64,000 nt of DNA from Impatiens glandulifera (GCF_907164915.1 NC_061867.1:48208242-48272241); one strand, 5' to 3'; shown: positions 1 through 13,679, numbered from the stretch's first letter. The notes: generated from the sequence alone by a model not told the origin. A program made the numbers and translations.

Positions 1-2693
1 ATTAAAAATATGTTCTAGCATAATTCATTGAAAATATTGAATAAATTTATATTGTCTTTATATAAACACAATATCATGAGCTAAAAGATCTACTATATTA
101 AAAAAAAACTACACAATATAACTTTGTTTGACTAAACATTAAGATTAAATTTATCTATTGGAGATATAATAATTAATATCCATGATAATCTACTCACAAA
201 TCTTTACACTAACCATGCTTACTAATTACTTTTATCCTTGATAATCTACTATCATTAGTTTAATATTCGATTATTCTTTCTATCTAATTATTTAATCTTT
301 ATTTTTTAAATATTTGATCAATTTTAACGGTTTTATTTAGCGAAAAATAAACCGTAATAAGTTTAATTTGGTCGGTTCAATTTGATTTGAATTTGGTTCG
401 ATTTGATCGATTTACTCAGACTCAAGTTCAAAACATAATGTTAAGGATTATTTAAAGCTCAATAAAATTATTTATCATATTATTATACAAGTTTGTCTTA
501 AATTCTATATTGATAGTCATCAATTATTATTTTTAATAAATTATTAATATAATTTTGTCTAAAAATGTATATAAATGAAAAAAAAAACATAAATCCAAAT
601 AGTAAACGAATCAAGACATCAATCAACTTATTTCCCAACCATATAAATATCAATGAACTTTTTTTAATAAAAATAATTGGTTGCATTTATTTATTTATTT
701 ATATATATATATTAATAATTTCATTGCAATAAGATATATAACCGAAAAAATAAAAAAAATGTCATCAAATATATTCTAAACATAAGGAAAAAACAACAAT
801 TAAAAAGTAAAACATATTCATCCACCAAAATACATATATAGAATTAGGGTGTTAACGAATTAAAAATACTAAAAATAAATAAATGAGTTATCGACTTTTT
901 CACTGTTTTCCCGAATAGACCTCCCAAAGTAAACATATCAACCAACTATATATTATTTTATTATTTTATTTTTATTTTTTTATCGGAATTTATTTTGAGG
1001 TAAAATATGACCGCAATTAATTCATTCAAAATGATTTTTGTATAGAAATCGAACACTATTTTTTTATTTCTTCTTTATATATATATTTAGATTATTCTGG
1101 TATGATTCAATGCAACTATAAAAAAAATGTATAAAATTCATAATATGTTTCACTCAATTTTTCTGTAATTTTGATTACTTGTATGATGCAATTATAAAGA
1201 AAATGTATAAAATTCAGAATATTTTTCATTACTCAATCTTACTGTCTTTTTATTAAATATAATGGATAATTTTGATTCTTAATAGAATAATAATATTCGT
1301 TTCCGTCAAAACAATCAAACCACCTATAACTATAACCGAAATGACTATATAATATTCATTTAAAGATATATGGTCAAAACCATTTTTAGCTATCTATATT
1401 TATTATATAACTTAACCAATTAAAGTAAATAACTTTGTGGGAATTTTAATTTATATGTTTGTAAGCTTTTTAAATAGTTTTAAATGTTAATTTAAAACTA
1501 TAGGCATAATATTTCTTTAGGTGTTTTTAAACTTAAAAAATTATTTTGGTTTTCTATATTAATCATTAAATATATATTTATTTAGATTACTCTGGTATAA
1601 TAAAATTATGAACGCATTCAGAAATTAGAATGTAAGAACTTAAAAACTTAATATAAAAATTATAAAGAACTTGAGTTTAACGTATATATATATATATATA
1701 TTTTTTAATATGTAAATAATGAGAATCAAACCCAAACTAGTGTATAAGAAATTTAACAAATAAGATAATTATATATTAATATTATTAGTTTAAAAAAATT
1801 GAAACACATACACATTCATACTTGGTAAATAATAATTTTGACTGTTATTGTTGTTAATATTTTGAAGAAGAATATGAAAATTAAAAATTGTATTATTCTA
1901 TCAATTAAATCTCAATATAAAAATTATTTTATAGAGGTAAATTAAAACTAACTAACTTAGTTATTAAAATAAATGTTTTATTAAAAGTAATAAACTGTCA
2001 TTAAAATTAGTTATTAACTTTTAGATTACTTTATTATCTTATTGATTAATTAAAGAATGAACTTAAGAACAATGTTAAACTCTTTTCTTTTTTTTTCTCA
2101 AAATGTTGTATTATTTATTTTTATTTTTTTAATATAGAAAATTAGCATACAACCCACTATTATAACTTTTTTTAGGCATTCTAACGGAAATGTTGAACCA
2201 TTATTTTCCGATTATTCTATAATATTGATATATAACTTATGAAAATCTTGGTTGAAACTTCTGTCTATTCTAATATATAGAGAAGAAAAAAAGCTATGAA
2301 GTATGAATCCATCTTCAACCAAGAACATAATTTGTATGAACCTATCTTCATTAAGAATCGAAATTGGCACACGTCAATCACTGATCCAACTTTGATAGAC
2401 AGTTACTCTAATGGGTAAAAATCAAGAAACTTTTAGTCATAAAATTGAATCAATCTTAATATAACCTTACAACAAACAAATTCTTCCAAGTTAGACAACA
2501 CTGTTTTCTAAACATAAATATTTACATTTTAGCTTTATTTAATTCAGCCAACCCAAATCTGACACACATTAGGGCAACTTCTTGAGAAATACAACTAAAG
2601 GTGTTCATATAACCATAAAATAAATAAAAACACACAGTAAATGTGATTCCAGATCACAAATATGAGGCACTGTCTTGGGCTGCTGAGGAGGAG
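1..2693. other. AT-rich intergenic region, no gene seen
   Basis: I see no credible coding exon on either strand. The stretch is dominated by A/T runs and short ORFs of biased composition. A (TA)n microsatellite lies near 1683-1701. The last few hundred bases are the downstream flank of the decayed cysteine synthase copy that reads leftwards. Confidence 0.7.
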
Positions 2694-4704
2694 TCATGGC
2701 TCAAAAAGCATGTTCTCGGCTTCTTTCTTTCTTCATGAATCAAACAACACAGTCGACAAATACCTCTCGCCAAAAGCTAGGAAATATCGCCTGTTGGATT
2801 ACATAAAAGAAAAAGAGGTGAAGGACTGAAAAAAATAGGAAAGGATGCTGCATGCAGTTCAAGATGAAGAAACTTACAAACAATGAGTTTTCCAGCATTT
2901 TCCTGGCCTCTTTGCTAACTTAATTGCAGCTGCAGCAGCCGCACCAGATGATATACCAACCTGAATTCACATTCCAAAGTCCATAAGTAAAAGACAGATC
3001 CTATAAAAGTGAATCTCTCTAAGTATGGTTGAAAGAGGAAATATTTGTTTTACCAGCAAGCCTTCTTTCAGTGCAAGAAGTTTTGCAGTTTCAATAGCTT
3101 CATCACTTGATATCTGCATAGAACAAATCCTAACTTCAGAATAGTAACGACAATTATATCTCGATGACCACCATAAGGAGGAGTTCAGGAACCTATTTAT
3201 TTGTTATCACATTTTGTGATCTCGAACCATGATCCAAAAAATATCGAAATTTATTATGTTTAGTAAAAGTCACACTAGTCCATATAAAACTATTGCAATC
3301 TTTCAATGGGCGTGATTGTGACAAACTAAGTTTCCAGATAAACTCCATATCAATGAAAAATGGAAACGTCAAGGCATACATACTTGAACTACTTCGTCGA
3401 TCAAATCAACATCCAGTACTCTTGGGATAAAACCAGCACCATTCCTTGGATTTATGAGGACCTAAATACAAGATGAAATTATATAATCAATTTCCTAAGC
3501 AGGGGGCAGAAATATCTAACAAAGTGAAAGGGAGAATCGTAGCTGTCCAGTTATAGTCAAGCTAACATACGATGCACAGCCTACATGAACTCACCTGGTG
3601 GTCCTCCAGATAAACTGCACATTCACAGGTTCTACCCATACAACTGTCAGAATTCATAAATAAAAAAGATAAAAAAAAAAAACAGCAATGAATTAGAAGT
3701 TGCAGATTGCTAATTTTCCATCATATACAGGAATAAAATAGGATCTAACCTTAATATTGGAGTTTTGCTCTTTAAGGAATTTCCCTGTACCAGTAATTGT
3801 ACCTCCAGTAACCTATCCCGGAACAAAAAGCAGCAACTTTGCCACCTGTTCCCTTCCAGATCTCAGCCCCGTGGTCTCGTAATGCACCTAAAATAATTTG
3901 AGTGGAATTATGAGATTTAACTCAGAGCTACATTTAAGCAAGTTTAAGGACAAAAGATAAAAAAAAACCTTTGATTGCTGGATTCTCAAACTGCTGAAGA
4001 ATATAGGAATTGGGAGTCTTTGCCATGATCTCTTCTGTCCTTCTGCATAGCCCCTTTCATGCCCCTGGCAGGAATCTAGTAAGGACCAATTCAGCTCCAA
4101 AAGCTTTGAGGATGATTTTCCTCTCAAGACTCATGGAAGACGGCATGGTAATAATCAGCTTGTATCCTTTTGAGGCCGCCATAAATGCCAACCCAATACC
4201 AGTATTACCACTCGTTGGTTCAATCAGTACACTCTTCACGGGCAAAAAACATCATTTTTTCAGTATCAACAAAAGGGTTCATCTAGAAATATGGACAAAT
4301 GGCAAGAAGAGATGAAACTAACCTCCCCAGGTTTAATCAATCCCTTCTCCTCTGCATCTTTTATCATACTGTACCAATCCTGCATATCAATAATATTTGT
4401 TATAAAAAAGCCAATAAATTTTCCAAGAATTTAAGAGCATAGTCTAGATTCATTTCATTTGGTACCTGTCTTTTACACTGGAGCAAGGCTCCATCATCTC
4501 TAGCTTGGCAGCTATTCGAGCAACACAACCATCCACGACATTGTTGAGGTATACCAAAGGGGTATTACCTATCAACTACATTTCATGAAAACAAACAACA
4601 AACAAAAATGAGTGTTAAGAATCTACAGGTAAAGGATTCAAAAGAAGACAATCCAAACCCACTTCAGTAACATCATTTGCAATCATATGCTTCCCTTTTG
4701 CCAT
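2694..4704 (-). pseudogene. Decayed cysteine synthase (O-acetylserine(thiol)lyase) copy
   Basis: All ten exons of the intact gene at 25908-29464 can be found here in the same order and with introns at the same places: 4704-4663, 4575-4466, 4379-4323, 4233-3969, 3887-3750, 3643-3595, 3461-3384, 3113-3054, 2960-2878 and 2790-2694. Exons 1, 2 and 8 keep the exact length of the intact copy. Exon 3 is 1 nt short, exon 6 is 3 nt short, exon 7 is 2 nt short, exon 9 is 2 nt long and exon 10 is 4 nt long; exons 4 and 5 hold indels that partly cancel. Most splice sites are still GT-AG. The TSGNTG active-site loop survives in exon 4, but the reading frame is lost from exon 3 onward. Retained introns rule out a retrocopy: this is a DNA-level tandem duplicate that decayed. 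Assembly indel errors are the main alternative. Confidence 0.88.
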
Positions 4705-4882
4705 TTTGAATCAAACACTTAATAACTGCACAATCTAAAATAAGAAGGAATCATCAAACATATAGAACAAGATTGTAAGATTACAAACCCATTTACTGAT
4801 TCAAGCTAGCAAACAAATTAATGATGCATACCTCTTAATCTTAGAAGAAAAGATGATGAATTTGGAGGGATAAGTGGATGAG

Positions 4883-4891
4883 TATATATAC
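4883..4891 (-). promoter_or_regulatory. TATA-like box upstream of the cysteine synthase pseudogene
   Basis: On the minus strand the sequence reads GACTGTATATATACTC. The same context (ACTGTATATATA) occurs upstream of the intact copy at about 29753-29765. The following leader, with an ATCATGACGGAA motif on the plus strand, is also shared. The duplication therefore included the promoter. Confidence 0.5.
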
Positions 4892-6943
4892 AGTCGATTG
4901 GACCCATTTTCACGCTTACGATCATGACGGAATTTTGAAGATGAAGCTCTCTCCGCGTTACCGCGTTCAAACACAATCGAAGCAAACCCTCAAAACACAC
5001 ACAGAGAAGAATCTAACGAATAGTCTAGTTATTATTATACAACCTTCAAATATACTTCACATTTTTGAATTTCAACGGCAACAAATTGAAATTTATAAAT
5101 ATGTGTTAAAATAATATTTTAAAATATTATATTATCTAAATTCAACTCAAACTAGTTTTAAGGAAAACCAATATTGTAAATAACTTTATAAATGTCTTTA
5201 ATTCAACTCAGACTCCAATTTGTATGGATTTTGTAAGGTTCAATCTCTAAAGCTTGAACAAAATCGGTCTAATTTTAATTAGGACATATGAGATCACAAT
5301 TTTTTGTCATTTAATTTTTTTAAAATAAATATTAACCGGCTTCTATCTTATTTTTAACATATCATTTTCGTTTTTTTAAATTATTTATCACGTTTGTAAA
5401 TTAAATAATCTTTAAATACGTTTAAAAGTATTTTTTTTTAAGTAGGTATTTTTCGAGATTTATCCCACCATAATTTGTCTAATGTAGTTTGATTGACTAA
5501 ACAATGTGTGATTTAAGAAAACAATCTTGAGAAATTTGAAAAAAGAGATTTATTTATCATATAAAATTTGAATTAATATAATTTTGTGTACGGTATGTAT
5601 CCACATAAATTATGAATGACATAATTTTGTGCTCGGTCAATTAATTTGGACTACCAAATTAAATTTAAATGTTTTAAAAAATTTGTGTTATGTTTGAAAA
5701 TAATTGAAAATTTGGAAAGAGAAGAAATTAATAAATCTTTTATAAGTGTGGTAAATTAATTTAAAAAAAAAAATAGGTTATTGTAATAACAAAGTCGTTA
5801 GTTTGTTTGGGATAAACTTTTAAAAGATTAAAATTAGGATATCTCAAAATTTTTATAAAATAATTCAAAGTGAGTCTCTAATCAAAATACTTAAATTCCA
5901 TACTTCAAATATCAACGTATGATGTATCAATTTATATTTATCAATTATTTGCTCTTATTTTGCTTGTTCAACTTTAATAAACTATTAGACCAGAACTTAC
6001 TAGCTTTATTCACCAGTAAATGTAAATCTGTATGTATATCTAAATAAAGATGGTAAATACATTAAAAAAATCATGAAGTTAAGTAATTCACGTCAAATGA
6101 TGCATTACATAATCCAAGTAAATAAATATTTTAAATTTATTGATTCAAGATTGAGACAAAAATGTATAAAAATCTATTCACATTCCTATATAGGAAACAA
6201 AATGATACAATAAAATTGAAATTTAGTTAATTTGAAAAATGTATTTTTTCAAAAGTTTAGTTATTAAAAATTAGCTTCTCAAATGTATAAATAAATAAAA
6301 ATCCAATTATTGAATGACCAAATATCTATTTACGTTTAATTTTTTTTAATATAGATAGAATAAAATGATAAAATATTTAAAGACGTGTTATAGATAATAG
6401 ATATAATTAACTTGTTATTAATTAAGAGATAGCTTGGTGTAAGTAGATAATATATTATATTATAAGTATCTTAATTTTTGGATTTCCAAAATGTTGCTTC
6501 TTTCATTGTATAATGCAATATTATATTTAATATTTTAGTTTGTTTTGTAGTCTATTGAAAAATAATAAATCAACTTCTTATTACCTTTTTAATTGGTTTT
6601 AGCATGATCCAAAATTTACATTTGATTTGTTAAATTTTCAATCTTAATTAATACAACTGTAAACAATATTACGTTTTTTTTTTTTTTTTATCAAAGGGTT
6701 CTATTTGATTGATATAGGTCTGTATATATATAATTGTTACAGAAAACAAGATGATAGAAGATATATAAGAAAAAATATTTATTTATTTTAAAATTTTCTT
6801 TAAAAAAATATAAAATAAAATTTGTTTAAACACAATAAAACAAAATATAACGTTAAAAAAAAAATTCTAAAAAAAAGGGAAGAAAAAATAAAGACAATTG
6901 GTTCACGTATAACAAAATAAGTAAGGTACCCGAAGGTCTTCAG
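4892..6943. other. AT-rich intergenic region
   Basis: After about 4950 the sequence is no longer similar to the upstream region of the intact cysteine synthase copy. No coding exon, LTR or inverted-repeat element was recognised. Long A and T tracts are common, with a T-tract near 6674-6690. Confidence 0.6.
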
Positions 6944-7229
6944 GAAGGGGATGATTTTCCAAACCAACTTAATAGACTTTCAAAACGAATTTTAGATAGT
7001 GTCATAATAATTGCGTTATAGATTATACCTTATCGGTTGAATACAATCATTAAACGTACAACAATTTTTTTCTAGCCAAATAGTTAGAAGGGGATGATTT
7101 TCCCAACCGACTCAATAGACTTTTCAAAACGAATTTTAGATAGTGTCATAATAATTGCGTTATAGATTATACGCATCGGTTGAATACAATCATTAAACGT
7201 ACGACAATTTTTTTCTAGCCAAATAGTTT
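6944..7229. repeat. 143-bp tandem duplication, two copies
   Basis: Copy 1 is 6944-7086 and copy 2 is 7087-7229. Both begin GAAGGGGATGATTTTCC and end near CTAGCCAAATAGTT. They differ at a few substitutions and short indels (for example ACCTTATCGG versus ACGCATCGG). The duplication lies about 210 bp outside the left end of the CACTA element. Confidence 0.85.
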
Positions 7230-7441
7230 ACCAAAAGATAATAGAGATAGTAACTCAATGATTCAGATCCGTCATATCTACTAGTTCGATTCAAATCTAC
7301 CAACAACTATCGAGAAATTTAGCATCACCTACTAAATTCCAGTCATGCTAAAAAAATTATAATACCCATCACTCCACGACAATACTGAAAAAGGTGAGAC
7401 GTAATTTCAACCTTCATAATGTACATCCGACAACTAGTCCA

Positions 7442-8200
7442 CACTGGTGAAAAAGGGGTCAAAACCGAGAGTTAAAACTCTCGGTTTTGACCCTATAACT
7501 TTCGGTGAAGACACCTTACCGAAGGTTTTAGTTACCCTCGCCATCCCTCGGTAGTGACACTCTCGGGACTTCCATTACAGAGAAAAACCGAGAGTTATAT
7601 GAAAACTTTCGGGTTTTTCTCTTTGTGGAAAAACCGAGGGTTTTACAAGACCTTTCGGTTTTTCTCATTTTGGAAAAATCGAGGGTTTTACAAAGACCTT
7701 TCGGTTTTCCTCGTTTATGGAAAAACCGAGGGTTTTATAAAGACCTTTCGGTTTTCCTCTTTTTACAAATAACTTTCGGTTTTTCTCTGTGTGGAAAAAC
7801 CGAGGGTTTTGCAAGAACTTTCGGTTTTACCCGAAGAGGAAAACCGAGAGTTATTTACAAAACTTTCGGTTTTCCTCTTCTGTTAAAACCGAAAGTTTTG
7901 TAAATAACTCTCAGTTTTCCTCTTCGGGTAAAACCGAGAGTTTTCCACTAACTCTCGGTTTTCTCCTTTTCAAGAAAACCGAAAGTTATATTAAAAACTC
8001 TCGGTTTTTACCCGAAGAGGAAAACCGAGAGTTATTTACAAAACTTTCGGTTTTCCTCTTTAGGATAAAAACCGAGGGTTTGCATATAACTCTCGGCTTT
8101 CTCTTTGGCTAAAAACCGAGAGTTTTCTAATATCTCTCGTTTTTTCCAAAAGAGGAAAAACCGAGAGATTTCAATATTACTTTCGGTTTTTTTCCCCCTA
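7442..8200. repeat. Left subterminal array of CCGAGAGTT-type inverted motifs
   Basis: About twenty alternating copies of ACCGAGAGTT, ACCGAGGGTT or ACCGAAAGTT and their reverse complements (AACTCTCGGT, AACTTTCGGT) are packed into about 750 bp. Neighbouring copies form short hairpins. This is the place and style of TNPA-binding subterminal motifs in En/Spm elements. The overlapping ORFs on both strands here are products of the repeat, not genes. Confidence 0.85.
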
Positions 8201-8416
8201 ATTTTAAAAATGTGCGGATTATTTTGCTCGCACAACCAAAACCTAACCAAAACCTGTTCAGCCAAACCAATATTACTGATAAAAGAATGCAGCATACATT
8301 AAACGTCACATTAATTGATCATGAACATTACAAAATTCGAAACCAAACAAATATTACGAACAATCTGTTATAAAGTCAACTACTATAATGAAAACATGTT
8401 CATAATCGAAACAACC

Positions 8417-9987
8417 TTAGCTTGTGGGGGGAGGAGGTGGTGTTGCCTCATATATAATTCGATTATTCTCCATTCTCGCGTTCATCTCTGACTTCTCCCT
8501 CTCCATTTTTCGGTTAATCTCTAATTCTCCTCTCCATTCTTTCCCCAATTTCTTTCTTTTCTGATTGCCATTCTTCCATTTTGCGCCTTCTTCTTCATCT
8601 CCTTCTTCCCGTTCCTCCAGCTTGAGCTTCAATTATTTGATTTCTATTCTAACCAATCGCTCATTGTTTCGCTGTGAACTGTTTCCACTACGACGATCCT
8701 CAACGAAAGTGTCGGGGACCGCGACGCCTGATCCCATTCCGAAACACTACCCCGTGTTTTTGTTGTCCTGAACACCCTCTCCAGTCAATTCAAAATCCGC
8801 TATTCCCGGTTCGTTACTAACAACCTCTTCCATCTCAGGCCTGCACAATTCAAATAAAATATCATTTCTATAATAAAACACTAGGCTTATTCAATTCACT
8901 TACCAATTTTCTCTTGCACGGTTCGTCCGGGACGGGTGTTGGGTTTTCTTGTGTCGGTTTTGGTGTACGGGTCCTCTTGAATACTTCAATTACAGTCGGT
9001 GGCCGTCCCATTTCAATCGCCTGTTGAAATAAATGATTTATATAATTAATAACAATCTACATATTAAGTTATTACAAATAATGTACTTACCAACTCGTCT
9101 TCAATTTGTGCAAACGGTCTACTTCCCGTTCGATGCGGGAATTTCAGATTCTTCCGATTCTTCATATTTGTAGAACTGTGTCTCTGTATTTGAAATAACA
9201 AATGAAGTTAGATTAATTATATAAACTTTTATTTGAATTATGAAACCGTACCTTAAACGTTTCTGTGAAGAAATGGTTGCGACACACAAACTCCCAATCA
9301 TCTCGATCGTAGTCCGGTGGAGGATTAGCCAGTACCGCCGCCTCGTCTCTTTTGTGGACGCGGATATAATTCTTGTTCAAATCCGACCGCCATCTATCCC
9401 ATATCTGATTGGCGTGTCCCAACCCGGTCTTTCGAAATAATCAATGTCGCCATTAGTCGCTTCGAACGGATCCTGAAAAAAATAACATCCAATGTTACAA
9501 ATAATTATTTAATGACGTAATGTATAATCAAGTATAAGTATTACCTTGATAGCAGTCCACAGTGAATCTAATTGGTCTGCACTTAAAGCCTTCCACTTGA
9601 GAAGACGTGTGTGAGACGGCTGCGGGTCCCGGATAATCGACCCCACATGTCTAGACCACCTTGTCCTTCCACGTCTGTACCGCCTGGCCTCCCATCCTTC
9701 TCTCTAAACGTTAGAGGGATCCTCGTACCCCCGCTAGCCTCCTTAGACAACGCAATATTCTTGTTCTTCCCCCGTCTTTTGTGGGCAGAAGATTCTTCAA
9801 AATTATCAAAATCTTAATTAAATATGTCAATCAATTGAAACACTAAACTAATTTGTAAACGAAATACCTGTCGATGATGGGTCGGAGTGGTCCCGTCCTC
9901 CTCCTCGTCTTCCTGCTCCTCGATAGGCTCCTCAAGACCCTCGTCTTCAGCCTCATCGCTAGGTAGGTTATCAGCGTATGTGCTCAT
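8417..9987 (-). pseudogene. CACTA Transposase_24 (TnpA-like) gene, probably disrupted
   Basis: A multi-exon gene reading leftwards. Exon 9987-9868 opens with an ATG and is very acidic, followed by a GT donor. The next exon (about 9800-9545) has a basic RGKNKNIALSKEA stretch. The exon near 9480-9250 contains ANPPPDYDRDDWEF, typical of plant Transposase_24 (PF03004). The exon near 9180-9091 contains FPHRTGSRPFAQIEDEL before a GTAAGT donor, a hallmark of the same family. The 3' part (8632-8417) is a lysine/glutamate-rich coiled-coil stretch ending in a proline run. A frame change is needed between the 9.6-kb and 9.5-kb segments, and the last exon fits only with another. By analogy with TNPA the protein would bind the subterminal motifs; that is family knowledge. 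Confidence 0.75.
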
Positions 9988-10320
9988 CTATAAACTCGTG
10001 GAGCTCATCATTCGTCTTCAGTCTCGTATGTTCGGAGGGAGGCGCAGGTAGCTATCGGGACCACAGGAAATCGGTGGTTGGTCTCTAGAAGACGATCCCT
10101 CGAAGCTTTAACGACTCGGATTGGCAAGTAGGTTTTTGGTAACTTTTATCCAATTTCTTGGGTGTCTTCCTCATACTCTTCCAAGTTGTTTTAGGACCTT
10201 CAGACATTCTTAATTCACAACCATTAATAAAAATGAGTGAATATTGAAATAAGTAGTAATAAAAATGAATATAAAGTTAAAAACATTATTAAATCTACCT
10301 AATTAATTAATCTGAACTAT

Positions 10321-10778
10321 ATGTTTGTAAAACCGCGGTTTATTTTGTCACAATCTTCCAACCGGGTCGGGCTGACATATCAGGGCGTAGAATACTTGTT
10401 TTGCTTGACTCGCCAATATATACGGGTCTTGACTTTGGGTTTTCAAAATTCGGTTACATTTACACTTACGAAGCCATATTTGTCCACTTTCACTCCTAGT
10501 TCCCCCGAGTGTGTATCAAACCACTTACACTTGAATAAAACAACTCGTTTGTGAGAATAATATTGTACTTCGATTATATCCGTCAAAACTCCATAGTATG
10601 ACATAGTTTCAGATCCGTTGTACCCCTCAACAACCACCCCACTATTTTGAGTTGTCAAACCTTCGTCGTGTTTTTCTGTACAGAATTTGAATCCGTTTAC
10701 TTTACACCAAACATACATAGACGAGTACATACTTGGACCTTCTCCTAAGATCTTGAGGTCTCTTGATATGTCGTTCAT
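10321..10778 (-). pseudogene. DUF4216 region of the CACTA transposase
   Basis: The open frame 10778-10443 contains YYGVLTDIIEVQYY and KCKWFDTHSG, the core of DUF4216 (PF13952), which follows TNP2/DUF4218 in plant CACTA transposases. The family's later motif (here ILASQAKQVFYA) appears just downstream in a different frame at about 10390-10410, so a small indel near 10443 breaks the frame. It is probably the 3' part of the same gene as the TNP2 region at 10993-13619, with an intron between. Confidence 0.78.
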
Positions 10779-10992
10779 TTCTGCTAAATGGGCGACCTAT
10801 ATATGAATCCGAAATGAAGTTGTTAATATGAATAAGAAGAGTTAGGATATATGGTTTGTAATTTACTCACTCGATGCTTGAAATATGCGGCAAACGTTTC
10901 TCCACTGGACTCGTTGTTATAATCTCTGCAAATAGATCGAATGCTAATTAGTAACACTCTTTAATTCTAATTAGTAACAGCAACATTGAATC

Positions 10993-13619
10993 TTACATGT
11001 AAAAATGTTCTGCTTCGGGACAATTTTTCAAAATGTAAGAATGAGCTATCACTCGATCGATATAATCCAAGTTGTATACTTTTCCGTTAGATAGGTCTTC
11101 CAATGATGCAAATATTGAAATGCCCGAGATTTCAGGATGTGCATTTTCTTGATCTTGTTCCTCCATATACCTGGCACATAAATTAATACTTTCGTTAACA
11201 AGATAGCTCTCGCTTATAGAGGCTTCTGGGTGGTTATTATTCCGCAAATATCTTTTCATTGTACCCATGTAATGTTCAAACGGATACATCCATCGATACT
11301 GAACAGGTCCTCCAAGCAAAGCCTCAAATGACAAGTGAACCGGGAGATGCATCATGATGTCGAAGATTGACGGCGGAAAAATCATTTCAAATTTGCAAAG
11401 TGTCAATGTAATATCCATGTACAATTGTTCCAGGTCCTCTTGAATCAACTCTTTGAAGCACAACAACCGAAAGAAACGAGACAAATTTACTAACGCATCA
11501 TACACATACTCTGGAAGCAATCCACGAGTTGCTAAAGGAATTAGATATTCCAACAAAATGTGACAATCATGACTCTTTAATCCCGAAAGCTTTTCTCTTC
11601 CAAATTTACACAACCCCCGATATTTGAGCAAAACCCATCAGGCAACTTAAGATCTTTCAAGAAGTTACAAAGACGTATTTTATTATCGGATGTCAAAGTG
11701 AAAGGCGCTTCTGGATAATGAACAACTCCTTCATCATTTATAGGATGTAACCATGATTTTATGCCTAAGAGTTCTAAGTCTTTACGCGCTTTAGGACCAT
11801 CCTTAGTCTTCTCTTTCACATTCATTATTGTTCCCAACACGCTATCACAGATATTTTTCTCAATATGCATCACATCCAAATTATGTCTCAATAATAGCGA
11901 TTTCCAATAAGGTAGACGGAAGAAAATGCTAAGTTTGTTCCAATTGTCTCCCCGCGTTTCATGATATATCTTGGTTCTCTTGCTCATATCCGCACTAAGA
12001 ATAATGTCTTCTAGGTCTCGTGTTTGCTCATAACTTTCTTGCCCCGTTAACAATCTAGGGGGATCCCTATAATCAGTTCGACCATCAAACGACTCTTTAT
12101 CCCTTCTGTATTTGTGCTTCGGTGGAAGGAAACGTCTGTGACCCAAGTAACATTGTTTGGAACCATGAACCAATCGAAGGGATACCGTGTCGTTGTTACA
12201 ACAAGGACAAGCAAATTTACCTTTCGTACTCCAGCCTGATAAATTCGCGTATGCGGGAAAGTCGTTAATGGTCCACAACAACGCCGCTCGCATGTTAAAG
12301 TATTGCGAGGTGTGTGCATCAAACGTTTTCACACCTGTTTGCCACAGTTCATGCAACTCTTCGATCAATGGCTGGAGAAATATGTCAATTGCATCTCTCG
12401 GACTCTTTGGACCCGGAATTAACATAGATAAGATGAAATTGCTAGAATCCATACAAGTCGTGGGTGACACATTATAAGGAACGAGAATAACCGGCCAAAC
12501 ACTGTATGATTTTTTCCCATTTGCAAATGGCTGAAACCCATCGCTTGATAAACCCAGTCTTACGTTTCGAGATTCTGAAGCAAAATCTGTATAATTTTCA
12601 TCAAACGTCTTCCATGTTAAGGAATCAGCGGCATGTCTCAACGTATCACTATCAACTCTTCCTTCTTTATGCCATCTCATCATTGGAGCCGTTTTTGAGG
12701 ACATGTATAGTCTTTGCAGTCTTGGTATTAAAGGGAAATATCTCAACACCTTTTTTGGAATGAATTTCCCGTTTGCTTCTCCCGAACTGTCCCACTTGTT
12801 TGGTCGACTTTCCATCTTGAAAGACCGCAAACTCTGCAAGATTCTTCATTTATGTCGTCCTTCCAAAATAGCATACAGTTGTTCTTACATGCGTCTATCT
12901 TGTCATATTTTAGCCCGATATCAGTAATGAATTTTTACTTTCGTAGTATGAGTTTGGCAATTGAGCGTCAATCGGTAATATGTAGTCTTTAAGCAGACGC
13001 AACAACATATCGAACGAAGAATTCGTCCATTGACATACATTTTTTATGTGAAGTAGTTTCAGTAGTGCGATGATTTCGTTATTCGAGCACCTTCATACAA
13101 TGGCCGTTTGCAATCATCAAGCAATTTATAAAATCTATGCGCATCTTCGACTGGTTCATCGTTATCCGAGACGTCATTAACGTTGGGGAACATATCGTTT
13201 ATAAATTCGTGCATATAACGTTCTTCGTTGACCTCTTCATTAACTGTATTATTCATCTCCGGTCTCGCATCGTTGAATTCCGGCACGGCATCCTCCGACT
13301 GATCATCGTCATCATCATCATCATCATCATCGAAGTCATCGGCATCTTCATCGACATCGTCATTCACCACTTGAGTAGTACGTCTTTTTTCTCCATGAAA
13401 ATACCAATACTGATAATGTACATTTATTCCATAAACAATGAGGTGAGTCTTCACTTCGTCTATTTCCATAAACGGCGTGTTCAAGCATTTCACGCAGGGA
13501 CATTTCACGGTTTGTCGGGATGTATTCCTAACAGCATACTTGAGGAATTTGTCAACGCCTTCCTCGTAATTTGGATGATCTCGACGTAAGGTCATCCAGC
13601 TTTTATCGGGTACTTCCAT
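10993..13619 (-). pseudogene. TNP2-type CACTA transposase, frameshifted
   Basis: Reading leftwards from ATG 13619 (after a TTATTAG acceptor), the first frame begins MEVPDKSWM and has a conserved C..C pair (CPCVKCLN), as in the transposase-associated domain (PF13963); an aspartate run follows. The frame then changes near 13090, 12925 and 12800, after which 12839-11577 gives a long TNP2 (Transposase_21, PF02992) core with LGLSSDGFQPF and LRHNLDVMHIEKN. Another frame change near 11590 leads into DUF4218 (PF13960; LKSHDCHILLEYLIP, MYPFEHYMGTMKRYLRNN). Such proteins cut and join CACTA ends in the nucleus. At least four small indels disrupt the frame, with hardly any nonsense substitutions between them. 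The gene is therefore broken as written; assembly indels are the alternative. Confidence 0.88.
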
Positions 13620-13679
13620 ATTTCTAATAAAATGGAACACAACCCGCATTATTATTTACTTATATTTCACTAAATTAAT

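Noticed and set aside
7554..8309. Overlapping ORFs on both strands with repeated KTESY / GFYK words
   Set aside because: They are translations of the CACTA subterminal inverted motifs and not genes.
13137..13589. 150-codon plus-strand ORF with an isoleucine run
   Set aside because: It is the antisense shadow of the TNP2 transposase-associated exon; the Ile run is the complement of the aspartate run.
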